A stretch of 64,000 nucleotides of DNA from Zestomonas insulae (lineage in GTDB: Bacteria; Pseudomonadota; Gammaproteobacteria; Pseudomonadales; Pseudomonadaceae): the NCBI RefSeq assembly GCF_016901015.1, contig NZ_JAFEUP010000003.1:186001-250000 (forward strand). The letters are read 5' to 3'. The translations under genes and the position numbers were made by a program. Every line of letters starts with the position of its first letter. Positions within the stretch are counted from its first letter, which is position 1. This document shows, in pieces, positions 8,057-16,053 of the stretch. The notes beneath the pieces are model-generated. The model did no database searches and was not told the origin of the DNA. It saw only the letters and a list, made by a program, of their open reading frames with translations.

Positions 8057-9889
8057 ATGAGCAAGTCACCTGCCGCCACCTCTTCCAGCCTGAAAGTCTA
8101 TCTGCGCTTATTGAAGTATGTGGTGCCCTACTGGGGGTTGTTCGCGATCAGCATACTCGGCTTCCTGATCTTCGCGTCCACTCAGCCGATGCTCGGCTAC
8201 ATCCTCAAGTACTTCGTCGACGGGCTGTCCAACCCGGAGGCCAATTTCTTCTCGGAAATGCCCTATCTGCTCGATTGGCTGCCCGTCCTGGGCGAGCTCA
8301 AGTTGCTGCAGACCGTGCCGCTGCTGATCGTGCTGATAGCCATCTTTCAGGGCGTCGGCTCTTACCTCGGCAACTATTTCCTCTCGCGGGTCTCGCTCGG
8401 CCTGGTGAATGACCTGCGCGTGGCGCTGTTCGACAACCTACTGACCCTGCCCAACCGCTACTTCGACAACCACAACTCCGGCCACCTGATTTCGCGGATC
8501 ACCTACAACGTCACCATGGTCACCGGGGCCGCCACCGATGCGATCAAGGTGGTGGTGCGCGAAGGCATGACCGTGGTGTTCCTGTTCGCCACCCTGCTGC
8601 TGATGAACTGGAAGCTGACCTTGGTGATGGTCGCCATCCTGCCGCTGATCGGCCTGATGGTGGCCAGCGCCAGCAAGAAGTTTCGCAAGCAGAGCAAGAA
8701 GATCCAGGTGGCCATGGGCGATGTCACCCACGTCGCCTCGGAGACCATCCAGGGCTACCGGGTGGTGCGCAGCTTCGGCGGCGAGGGCTACGAGCAGCAG
8801 CGCTTCCGCGGCGCCAGCGAGGACAATAGCCGTAAGCAGCTGCGCATGGTGAAGACCAACGCGATCTACACTCCGACCCTGCAGCTGGTCATCTATACCG
8901 CCATGGCGGTGCTGATGTTCCTCGTCCTGCTGATGCGTGGCGAGGCTTCGCCGGGGGACCTGGTTGCCTACATCACCCTGGCCGGCCTGCTGCCCAAGCC
9001 GATCCGTCAGCTCTCTGAAGTCAGCTCGACCATCCAGAAGGGCGTGGCCGGCGCCGAGAGCATCTTCGAGCAGCTCGACGAAGTCCCCGAGACCGACAAC
9101 GGCACCATCGAGCGAGCGCGCATCGGCGGTCAGCTGGAGGTGCGCGACCTTAGCTACCAGTACCCGGGTGCCGACAAGCCGGTGCTGCAGGGGATTTCCT
9201 TCGTCGCCGCCCCGGGGCAGATGGTCGCCCTAGTCGGCCGCTCCGGCAGCGGCAAGTCGACCCTGGTCAACCTGATCCCGCGTTTCTATCACCACGAGCA
9301 GGGGCAGATCCTCCTCGACGGCGTCGAGGTCGAGGACTACCGGCTGCGCAACCTGCGCCGGCACATCGCTCTGGTCACCCAGCACGTAACCCTGTTCAAC
9401 GATACGGTGGCCAACAACATCGCCTACGGCGATCTCGCTGGGGCGCCGTTGGACGAAGTGCGCCAAGCGGCCGAGGCGGCCTATGCCGCGGAGTTCATCG
9501 AGAAGATGCCGCAGGGTTACGAGACTCTGGTCGGCGAGAACGGTGTGCTGCTCTCCGGCGGTCAGCGCCAGCGCCTGGCGATCGCCCGCGCGCTGCTCAA
9601 GAACGCCCCGCTGCTAATCCTCGACGAGGCCACCTCTGCGCTCGACACCGAGTCCGAGCGGCACATCCAGGCGGCCTTGGACGGGGTGATGAAGGGCCGT
9701 ACCACCCTGGTCATCGCCCACCGCCTGTCGACCATCGAGAAGGCCGACCTGATCCTGGTGATGGACCAGGGGCAGATTGTCGAGCGCGGCAGCCATGCCG
9801 AACTGCTTGCCGCCAACGGCCATTACGCGCGCCTGCATGCCAAGCAGTTCAAGGAAGACGGTGAGTTGACCGCCGATCAGGGCGTCTGA
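8057..9889 (+). CDS. msbA: lipid A/LPS core flippase MsbA (ABC exporter)
   Basis: MsbA flips core-lipid A across the inner membrane using ATP. The 610-aa protein has an N-terminal six-helix ABC exporter domain (about residues 15-330). The nucleotide-binding domain has Walker [10 protein letters not shown] near 394-402, the signature LSGGQRQR near 499 and Walker [13 protein letters not shown] near 519, then an IAHRLST H-loop. It is a half-transporter that works as a homodimer. Its place next to hldE and LPS core genes supports MsbA over a drug exporter. The frame also has an upstream GTG at 8039; ATG 8057 is preferred because of the predicted promoter position. No strong Shine-Dalgarno is visible for either. 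Confidence 0.92.
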   Translation: MSKSPAATSSSLKVYLRLLKYVVPYWGLFAISILGFLIFASTQPMLGYILKYFVDGLSNPEANFFSEMPYLLDWLPVLGELKLLQTVPLLIVLIAIFQGVGSYLGNYFLSRVSLGLVNDLRVALFDNLLTLPNRYFDNHNSGHLISRITYNVTMVTGAATDAIKVVVREGMTVVFLFATLLLMNWKLTLVMVAILPLIGLMVASASKKFRKQSKKIQVAMGDVTHVASETIQGYRVVRSFGGEGYEQQRFRGASEDNSRKQLRMVKTNAIYTPTLQLVIYTAMAVLMFLVLLMRGEASPGDLVAYITLAGLLPKPIRQLSEVSSTIQKGVAGAESIFEQLDEVPETDNGTIERARIGGQLEVRDLSYQYPGADKPVLQGISFVAAPGQMVALVGRSGSGKSTLVNLIPRFYHHEQGQILLDGVEVEDYRLRNLRRHIALVTQHVTLFNDTVANNIAYGDLAGAPLDEVRQAAEAAYAAEFIEKMPQGYETLVGENGVLLSGGQRQRLAIARALLKNAPLLILDEATSALDTESERHIQAALDGVMKGRTTLVIAHRLSTIEKADLILVMDQGQIVERGSHAELLAANGHYARLHAKQFKEDGELTADQGV

Positions 9890-9935
9890 GCCCGTCACCG
9901 CCGCACCCCGCCGGCCGGGTTGCACGGCGGTGCTG

Positions 9936-9944
9936 TGCTATTAT
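9936..9944 (+). promoter_or_regulatory. candidate extended -10 promoter for hldE
   Basis: TG, one base, then TATTAT (9939-9944) forms a good extended -10 element in the short msbA-hldE gap. A TTGCAC at 9920-9925 is only 13 bp upstream, so it is not a standard -35. Transcription would start near 9951, giving a leader of about 27 nt to the ATG at 9978. Confidence 0.4.
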
Positions 9945-9977
9945 CGCCGACGTTTTTCCAAGCCCGCCGGAGCCGCA

Positions 9978-11399
9978 ATGAAGCTATCCATGCCCCGTTT
10001 CGACCAAGCCCCCGTTCTGGTGGTGGGCGACGTCATGCTCGACCGCTACTGGCATGGCCATACCTCGCGGATCTCGCCGGAAGCGCCGGTGCCGGTGGTC
10101 AAGGTCGACCAGATCGAGGACCGCCCGGGTGGCGCGGCTAACGTCGCGCTGAACATCGCCGCGCTCGGTGCGCCGGCGGCGCTGGTCGGTGTCACCGGCC
10201 AGGACGAAGCGGCCGACAGCCTGGCCTCCAGCCTCGCTGGTGCCGGGGTGCAGGCGCGCTTCCAGCGCGTCGCGGCGCAGCCGACCATCGTCAAGCTGCG
10301 GGTCATGAGCCGCCACCAGCAACTGCTGCGCATGGACTTCGAGGAGCCGTTCGCCACTGATACCGTCGCGTTGGCCGCCGATGTCGACAGCCTGCTTGCC
10401 GGGATCAAGGTGCTGGTGCTCTCCGACTACGGCAAGGGCGCCCTGCAGAATCACCAGGAACTGATCCGTATCGCACGCGCGCGCGGCGTGCCGGTGCTCG
10501 CCGACCCCAAGGGCAAGGACTTCGCGATCTACCGTGGCGCCAGCCTGATCACCCCCAACCTCCACGAATTCGAAGCCATCGTCGGGCGTTGCGCCGACGA
10601 AGCCGAGCTGGTCGCCAAGGGCGCCGGCCTGATGTGCGAGCTGGAGCTGGACGCGCTGCTGGTCACCCGCGGCGAGCACGGCATGACGCTGCTGCGCCCC
10701 GGCCAGCCGGCCCTGCACCTGCCAGCGCGGGCCCGCGAGGTGTTCGACGTCACCGGTGCCGGCGATACGGTGATTTCCACCCTGGCCGCGGCTATCGCGG
10801 CGGGCGAGGAGCTGCCGCAGGCGGTGGCGCTGGCCAACCTGGCCGCCGGCATCGTGGTCGGCAAGCTGGGGACCGCGGCGATCAGCGCCCCCGAGCTGCG
10901 CCGCGCGGTGCAACGCGAGGAAGGTTCCGAGCGTGGCGTGCTGAGTCTCGAGCAGCTGCTCACCAGCATCGACGACGCGCGCGCGCATGGCGAGAAGATC
11001 GTCTTCACCAATGGCTGCTTCGACATCCTGCATGCCGGCCATGTCACCTACCTGGAACAGGCGCGCGCGCAAGGCGATCGCCTGGTCCTGGCGGTCAATG
11101 ACGACGCCTCGGTGAGTCGCCTGAAAGGCCCGGGTCGGCCGATCAACTCGGTCGACCGGCGCATGGCGGTGCTCGCCGGTCTGGAAGCGGTGGACTGGGT
11201 GGTGAGCTTCAGCGAGGACACCCCAGAGCGCCTGCTCGCCCAGGTCAAACCGGATGTATTGGTCAAGGGTGGTGACTACGGCATCGATCAGGTGGTCGGC
11301 GCCGACATCGTGCGCGCCTATGGCGGCACAGTGAAGGTGCTCGGGCTGGTCGAGAACAGCTCGACCACGGCGATCGTCGAGAAGATTCGCAACCACTAG
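9978..11399 (+). CDS. hldE: bifunctional heptose 7-phosphate kinase/heptose 1-phosphate adenylyltransferase
   Basis: HldE makes ADP-heptose for the LPS inner core by phosphorylating heptose 7-phosphate at C1 and later adenylylating heptose 1-phosphate. The 473-aa protein has an N-terminal ribokinase-like domain (about 1-320) with [12 protein letters not shown] and the catalytic DVTGAGD near 256. The C-terminal nucleotidyltransferase domain has [13 protein letters not shown] near 341-353 and [10 protein letters not shown]. Length matches Pseudomonas HldE. The chosen ATG has GGAG about five bases upstream; the open frame upstream (from 9930) covers the promoter region and is not needed. It probably shares transcription with msbA but also appears to have its own promoter. 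Confidence 0.95.
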   Translation: MKLSMPRFDQAPVLVVGDVMLDRYWHGHTSRISPEAPVPVVKVDQIEDRPGGAANVALNIAALGAPAALVGVTGQDEAADSLASSLAGAGVQARFQRVAAQPTIVKLRVMSRHQQLLRMDFEEPFATDTVALAADVDSLLAGIKVLVLSDYGKGALQNHQELIRIARARGVPVLADPKGKDFAIYRGASLITPNLHEFEAIVGRCADEAELVAKGAGLMCELELDALLVTRGEHGMTLLRPGQPALHLPARAREVFDVTGAGDTVISTLAAAIAAGEELPQAVALANLAAGIVVGKLGTAAISAPELRRAVQREEGSERGVLSLEQLLTSIDDARAHGEKIVFTNGCFDILHAGHVTYLEQARAQGDRLVLAVNDDASVSRLKGPGRPINSVDRRMAVLAGLEAVDWVVSFSEDTPERLLAQVKPDVLVKGGDYGIDQVVGADIVRAYGGTVKVLGLVENSSTTAIVEKIRNH

Positions 11400-11423
11400 C
11401 CGAGGCTCGCTAGCTAGGTTAGA

Positions 11424-11450
11424 TGAATAGCCCCGGATTCCCTAGAGACC
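11424..11450 (+). repeat. left inverted repeat of the IS3 element
   Basis: This 27-bp terminus begins TGAATAGCCCCGG and ends CTAGAGACC. It matches the reverse complement of 12629-12655 at 23 of 27 positions. The adjacent outside bases AGA at 11421-11423 are repeated after the right end. Confidence 0.93.
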
Positions 11451-11481
11451 TCCAAGCCTCATAATGAGGCCCACTAGGAGG
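11449..11481 (+). promoter_or_regulatory. fold-back hairpin over the orfA Shine-Dalgarno, with internal -10
   Basis: CCTCC at 11449-11453 can pair with the orfA Shine-Dalgarno GGAGG at 11477-11481. A perfect 7-bp inner stem (GCCTCAT at 11456-11462 with ATGAGGC at 11464-11470) stacks beneath it. A -10-like CATAAT lies at 11460-11465. A transcript starting just after that element would lack the CCTCC arm, whereas read-through from hldE would include it. This is the arrangement expected if outside transcription is prevented from making transposase. Confidence 0.5.
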
Positions 11482-11485
11482 TGCC

Positions 11486-11764
11486 ATGAGCAACCAGCGT
11501 TTCCCCGAAGAATTCAAGATCGAAGCGGTCAGGCAGGTAACTGAGTGCGGTCTTCCCGTTGCCGAGGTAGCGGCCCGTCTGGGCATGTCTGCGCACAGCC
11601 TGTATGCGTGGATCAAGCGCTACAGCAAGCCAGAAGTCCAGCGTAAGCAAGAGGATGATCAGCAGGCCGAACTGCGTCGTCTGCATGCCGAACTCAAGCG
11701 CGTCACTGAAGAGCGAGACATCCTAAAAAAGGCCGCCGCGTACTTTGCCAGGGAGTCCGGCTGA
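11486..11764 (+). CDS. IS3-family transposase OrfA
   Basis: The 92-aa OrfA has an N-terminal helix-turn-helix ([25 protein letters not shown]) that recognises the IS ends. A C-terminal leucine-zipper-like coiled coil follows ([23 protein letters not shown]). ATG 11486 is preceded by a strong AGGAGG at about five bases. A slippery AAAAAAG (11725-11731) near the 3' end would shift ribosomes to the -1 frame to fuse OrfA to OrfB, as is standard in this family. The copy looks intact. Confidence 0.93.
   Translation: MSNQRFPEEFKIEAVRQVTECGLPVAEVAARLGMSAHSLYAWIKRYSKPEVQRKQEDDQQAELRRLHAELKRVTEERDILKKAAAYFARESG
11725..11731 (+). promoter_or_regulatory. programmed -1 frameshift heptamer A6G
   Basis: AAAAAAG lies in the zero frame of orfA, and the -1 frame from here reads directly into orfB (LRYAFISQ and onwards). 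A6G is the usual slippery sequence in IS3-family elements. The downstream stimulatory structure was not modelled. Confidence 0.75.
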
Positions 11765-12637
11765 GGTACGCCTTCATCAGTCAGTTGGCAGCGAGCTACT
11801 CGATCCAGCGCCTCTGCCTGGCTCTGAACGTGCACCCCAGCGGTTACTACGCTTGGCGCGCCGAGCCCAAGTCGGCACGCGCCAAAGATGATCAGCGCCT
11901 GCTGGGTTTGATCAAGCACTCCTGGCTGGAGAGCGGTGGCGTCTACGGCTATCGCAAGATCCATGCAGACCTTCGCGAGCTGGGCGAGTGCTGCGGGCGG
12001 CATCGAGTGGCCAGGCTGATGCGTGCAGAAGGATTGCGCTCGCAGACCGGCTACCGTCGGCGGCCTGGTCGTTATGGCGGCAAGCCTCCAATACCGGCGC
12101 CGAATCGACTGGAGCGGAAGTTCAATGTCAGCGAGCCGAACAGGGTGTGGGTCACCGACATAACGTACATCCGCACCTATGAAGGCTGGCTGTACTTGGC
12201 GGTGGTGCTCGACCTGTTCTCACGTCAGGTCATTTGGGTGGTCGATGAAGTCACGCATGAGTAGCGACCTAGCCATTGATGCACTGCTAATGGCCGTCTG
12301 GCGGCGCAAGCCGAAGCAGGAAGTGATGATCCATTCCGACCAAGGCAGCCAGTTCAGCAGTTCGGATTGGCAGAGTTTTCTCAAGGCTAACCACTTGGTC
12401 GGCAGCATGAGTCGCCGTGGAAACTGTCATGACAATGCCGTGGCCGAAAGCTTCTTCCAGCTGCTCAAGCGTGAGCGGATCAAGCGAAGGATTTACGGCA
12501 ACCGGGATGAGGCACGGAGCGATGTGTTCGATTACATCGAGATGTTTTACAACCCCAGGCGGCGACATGGTTTCGCCGAGAAGCTGTCGCCGGTAGAGTT
12601 CGAGCGACGTTATTTTCTGAGGCAGGACGGTCTCTAG
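11761..12637 (+). pseudogene. IS3-family transposase OrfB, frameshifted
   Basis: The catalytic half of the transposase reads in the -1 frame after orfA: LRYAFISQ, then VYGYRKIH, then VWVTDITYI with the first catalytic Asp. After LDLFSRQVI the frame is lost at TTT 12233-12235 and soon hits a stop at 12264. In the next frame the protein continues [16 protein letters not shown], then IHSDQGSQF (second Asp) and NAVAESFFQLLKRERI (Glu). Removing one T restores a full-length IS3 OrfB with the complete DDE triad, so a single-base insertion is the simplest reading. A sequencing error is the alternative. The C-terminus is otherwise intact. Confidence 0.88.
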
Positions 12638-12655
12638 AAAAGCCGGGTCTATTCA
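12629..12655 (-). repeat. right inverted repeat of the IS3 element
   Basis: Read on the minus strand, this 27-bp terminus begins TGAATAGACCCGG and ends CTAGAGACC. It pairs with the left end, with mismatches at four positions. The following AGA (12656-12658) is the second copy of the target duplication. Confidence 0.93.
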
Positions 12656-12678
12656 AGAAGCCAGGAGAGCGGTTGGCT

Positions 12679-14631
12679 ATGGTGGCTGCGCAATCGAAAG
12701 GTTTTCGTGCAGATATCAACGGTTTGCGGGCCTGGGCCGTGGTCGCCGTGGTGTTGTACCACTTCGGCGTCCCCGGTCTGCAGGGCGGCTTCGTCGGCGT
12801 TGATGTGTTCTTTGTGATTTCCGGTTATTTGATGACCGGCATCATCCTCAGTGCGCTGCAGGCCGGGCATTTCTCGCTCGGGCAGTTCTACTGGGCGCGG
12901 GCAAGGCGTATCGTGCCGGCACTGCTGGTGCTCTGCGCGGTGCTGTTGCTGGCGGGCTGGTTTGTCCTGCTTTCCGAGGAGTACCAGACGCTCGGCCGGC
13001 ATGTGCGGGACAGCTTGCTGTTCACCTCCAACCTGCGCTACCTCAAGGAGTCCGGCTACTTCGACAGCGGTGCGCACGAGAAATGGCTGCTACACACCTG
13101 GTCGCTTTCGGTGGAATGGCAGTTTTACCTGCTGCTGCCGCTGGTGCTGCTGGCGCTCTGGCGCCTGTTCAGCGACCGCCGCGCGCTGTTCCTGGGGCTG
13201 CTGGCGATGTTTGCCGGCTCTCTGCTCTGGTGCGTGATCCTCACCGCGCGCCAGCCGGAGGCCGCCTTCTTCGTCCTGACCGCGCGCGCCTGGGAACTGC
13301 TGGCCGGCAGCCTGGTCTTCCTGCTCGCCGGCGTACTCGGTTTGTCCGATCTGCTGCGCCGGCGGCTGTCCTGGCTGGGCCTGGGGCTGATCGTCATGGC
13401 GGTGCTCGGCTACAGCCCGGAGACATCCTGGCCGGGCTGGCGCGCCCTGTTGCCGGTCTGCGGCGCGGGTCTGGTGCTGCTGGCCCAGCGCAGCAATTCG
13501 CGCTGGACTACCAGTGGCGTTGCCCAGTGGATGGGCGACCGCTCCTATTCGCTCTATCTCTGGCACTGGCCGGTAGTGGTCGCGCTCGCCTACCTGGAGC
13601 TGCTGGCATCGCCCGCGTGGATCGCGGCGGGGATCGGGCTGTCGCTGCTGCTCGGCCATGCCTCCTATCAGCTGGTGGAAGTCACCAGTCGTCGGGCGCT
13701 GGCGCAGGCGGATTGGCGCCGAGGTCTGGTCGCGCTGCTGGGCGGGGTGCTGGTGGTGACGCTGGCGGCACAGTGGGTGCGCAAGGCGGAGTTGCCCGGC
13801 CGGCTGCCGGAGGCGGTTCGCGAGATCGAGGCGTTTGGCCAGGCCGGCAACCCGCGCCGCGAGGAGTGCCTGGAAGCCGGTGCCGAGTGCGTCTACGGCG
13901 GCCCGCGGCTGCGCGCCATCGTGCTGGGCGACAGCCATGCCGACGCGGTGGTCACGGCGGTGGCGGCCAGCCTGCCAACGCCTGCCGACGGCCTGCTGTT
14001 CAAGGGCGAGAGCGGTTGCCTGATCATGCAGGGCGCCCGGCCGCTGGACGATGACGCCGACTGCCTCGCCCTCAATCGCTGGGTCGCCGAACAGCTGCCA
14101 CAGACCTTGCCAGGGCAGCCGGTGATCCTCATCAACCGACTGGCTTCCTATGCCTTCGGTGGCCTGCCCGGGGAAGAGGACAATCCGGTTGATCGGCCCC
14201 GAGTGTACTTCCAGGCGCGCTATGCACGGCCGACGGAGGCGTTCCGCGCCGAGTTCCGCGCCGCCTACCTGGCGACGGCCTGTCGGATCAGCAGAAGCCA
14301 CCCGCTCTATCTGCTTAGGCCGATTCCGGAAATGCCGCTAAATGTACCCGTCACCCTTGCCAGGGCGCGACTGCGCGGAGAGTCCCGTGAGGTCAAGCTG
14401 CCGATCGAGGCATACCGCCAACGCCAGGCGTTTCTCTGGGGTGTCCAGGATGAGGCGGTCGAGCGCTGCGGGGCGCGTATTCTCGATCCGCTGCCGTACC
14501 TGTGCGATCAGCAAGAGTGCCTGGGGAGCATGCAGGGCCTGCCGTTATACATCGACGACGATCATCTCAACGAACAGGGGGGGCGCCGCCTGATGCCGCT
14601 GTTCGAGCCGCTGTTCCGCAAGACTGACTGA
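12679..14631 (+). CDS. O-acyltransferase, OafA/YrhL family with C-terminal SGNH domain
   Basis: This 650-aa membrane protein acylates surface polysaccharide. The N-terminal Acyltransferase_3 domain (about 1-350) opens with FRADINGLRAWAVVAVVLYH and VDVFFVISGYLMTG. It has about ten membrane helices and WSLSVEWQFYLLLP. The C-terminal periplasmic SGNH hydrolase-like domain (about 380-650) has IVLGDSHADAV with the serine, and DDDHLNEQG carrying the Asp-x-x-His pair. By analogy with OafA, acetyl groups cross the membrane and are placed on O-antigen or core sugars. An alternative TTG start at 12673 is closer to AGGAG (12663-12667). The IS ends only 23 bp upstream, so its expression may have been altered. 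Confidence 0.88.
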   Translation: MVAAQSKGFRADINGLRAWAVVAVVLYHFGVPGLQGGFVGVDVFFVISGYLMTGIILSALQAGHFSLGQFYWARARRIVPALLVLCAVLLLAGWFVLLSEEYQTLGRHVRDSLLFTSNLRYLKESGYFDSGAHEKWLLHTWSLSVEWQFYLLLPLVLLALWRLFSDRRALFLGLLAMFAGSLLWCVILTARQPEAAFFVLTARAWELLAGSLVFLLAGVLGLSDLLRRRLSWLGLGLIVMAVLGYSPETSWPGWRALLPVCGAGLVLLAQRSNSRWTTSGVAQWMGDRSYSLYLWHWPVVVALAYLELLASPAWIAAGIGLSLLLGHASYQLVEVTSRRALAQADWRRGLVALLGGVLVVTLAAQWVRKAELPGRLPEAVREIEAFGQAGNPRREECLEAGAECVYGGPRLRAIVLGDSHADAVVTAVAASLPTPADGLLFKGESGCLIMQGARPLDDDADCLALNRWVAEQLPQTLPGQPVILINRLASYAFGGLPGEEDNPVDRPRVYFQARYARPTEAFRAEFRAAYLATACRISRSHPLYLLRPIPEMPLNVPVTLARARLRGESREVKLPIEAYRQRQAFLWGVQDEAVERCGARILDPLPYLCDQQECLGSMQGLPLYIDDDHLNEQGGRRLMPLFEPLFRKTD

Positions 14632-14724
14632 CCTGCCGCCGCCGCGCGTCGGCTCGGTCATAGGCGGGGTCAGGCCTGGCGCGCATCATCGAGGCATCTT
14701 CATCCCGCGTGGAGCAAGGTGCCC

Positions 14725-16008
14725 ATGTCTTCCAATGTTCAAGGTCGCGCCCTGGCGGTGCTCAATCGAGTCGCGCGTGCCGACTGGCCGGATCGCCTGA
14801 AGCTGCGTCAGTCGCTGGAAAAGCTGGTGTATACCGGCAGTCGCGCCGGCTTCCGCCTGGCTGCCGAGCGCAGCGCGAAAACTCCCAGTACCCCACGGCC
14901 GGCCGATCCGGCGACGCTGTTCGACCTGTCGTTGAGCGACGAACAGCAGATGCTGGTCGACATGCTCGGCGGCTTCGCCCGCGAGGTGCTGCGCCCGGCC
15001 GCCGAAGCCGCCGATGCGCAGGCGGCGGTGTCCGCCGAACTGCTCAACCAGGCGCATGAGTTGGGCCTGGCCCACTATGGCGTCGGTGAGGCCGAGGGCG
15101 GTCTGGCCGGCGCGCGTACCACCCTGAGCAATGCCTTGATCGCCGAGGCGCTCGGCTATGGCGATCTGTCGCTCGCCGCGGCGCTGCTGGTGCCGCTGTC
15201 GGCGGCCAATTGCCTGCGGCGCTGGGCCTCGCCCGCACAGCAGGCGCGCTGGCTGCCGGCCTTCGTGGCGATCGAGCCGGCGCCGCTCACCGCATTGGCG
15301 GTCAACGAGCCGGTGGCGCTGTTCGACCCGCTCAAACTGGCCACCCGCGCCAAGCGCAAGGGCCAGCACTACTGGCTGTCCGGCGAGAAGTGCCTGGTTC
15401 TGCGTGGCCTCGAGGCCAGCCGGCTGATCGTTGCCGCGCAGGCCGATGACGGTCCGGCGCTGTTCCTCGTCGATGCCACGGCCAAGGGCCTCAGCCGCGT
15501 CGCCGAGCCGGCCATGGGCCTCAAGGCCGGCGGCACCGCGCGGCTGCGCCTCAAGGCGGTCAAGGTGGCCGCCGAGCAGCGCCTGGCCGGCGCCGCGTTC
15601 GACTACCAGAGCTTCCTCGATCACGCCGCGCTGGCCTGGTGCGCGCTGGCGGTGGGCACCGCGCAGGCGGCGCTGGACTACGTGGTCGGCTACTGCAACG
15701 ACCGCGTGGCCTTCGGCGAACCGATCAGCCACCGCCAAGGCGTGGCGTTCCTGGTCGCCGACATCGCCATCGAACTGGATGCCATGCGCTTGATGGTCTG
15801 GCGTGCCTGCGCGCGGGCCGAGGCCGGCCAGCCGTTCCACCGCGAGGCCTACCTGGCGCGCCTGCTGTGCGCCGAGAAGGCGATGAAGATCGGCACCGAT
15901 GCGGTGCAACTGCTCGGCGGCCACGGTTTCACCAAGGAACACCCGGTCGAGCGCTGGTACCGCGACCTGCGCGGCGTGGCAATCATGGCCGGCGGCCTGC
16001 AGCTGTGA
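14725..16008 (+). CDS. acyl-CoA dehydrogenase-like protein lacking the catalytic Glu
   Basis: The 427-aa flavoprotein-like sequence has an acyl-CoA dehydrogenase fold: an N-terminal helical domain, a central segment (LSGEKCLVLRG), and a C-terminal domain with YCNDRVAFGEPISHRQGVAF and LGGHGFTKEHPVERWYRD. It occupies the PA4995 position. Where active enzymes end with an EGT motif carrying the catalytic base, this one reads IMAGGLQL and stops, putting Ala422 at that site. The alternative base position used by isovaleryl- or long-chain enzymes appears to be Gln (FDYQSF). It may therefore be a partner subunit of the next gene product. Start ATG 14725 follows GGAG by ten bases; GTG 14719 is possible. 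Confidence 0.8.
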   Translation: MSSNVQGRALAVLNRVARADWPDRLKLRQSLEKLVYTGSRAGFRLAAERSAKTPSTPRPADPATLFDLSLSDEQQMLVDMLGGFAREVLRPAAEAADAQAAVSAELLNQAHELGLAHYGVGEAEGGLAGARTTLSNALIAEALGYGDLSLAAALLVPLSAANCLRRWASPAQQARWLPAFVAIEPAPLTALAVNEPVALFDPLKLATRAKRKGQHYWLSGEKCLVLRGLEASRLIVAAQADDGPALFLVDATAKGLSRVAEPAMGLKAGGTARLRLKAVKVAAEQRLAGAAFDYQSFLDHAALAWCALAVGTAQAALDYVVGYCNDRVAFGEPISHRQGVAFLVADIAIELDAMRLMVWRACARAEAGQPFHREAYLARLLCAEKAMKIGTDAVQLLGGHGFTKEHPVERWYRDLRGVAIMAGGLQL

Positions 16009-16053
16009 GTCGCCGGCGCGCGTAATGCGCCGAATGCCGCATCAGGAGGAATG

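Larger units (their letters stand above)
11424..12655 (+). mobile_element. IS3-family insertion sequence, 1232 bp
   Basis: The element is bounded by imperfect inverted repeats at 11424-11450 and 12629-12655 that agree at 23 of 27 positions, each starting TGAATAG. It is flanked by a 3-bp direct repeat AGA (11421-11423 and 12656-12658), the duplication size usual for IS3-family elements. Inside are orfA with a helix-turn-helix, an A6G frameshift motif, and an orfB with DDE residues broken by one extra base. It lies between hldE and an O-acyltransferase gene. The intact ends and visible target duplication suggest a fairly recent arrival. It is probably not autonomous, because of the orfB frameshift. 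Confidence 0.95.

Noticed and set aside
12179..12637. Second half of IS orfB as a separate gene, or a second programmed frameshift
   Set aside because: It lacks its own ribosome site and begins mid-domain, and no standard slippery heptamer is at the junction. A single extra T explains it better.
13090..14301. 403-codon minus-strand frame across the O-acyltransferase
   Set aside because: Shadow of a strongly recognisable Acyltransferase_3/SGNH protein; the product is Gln/Arg/Ala-rich low complexity.
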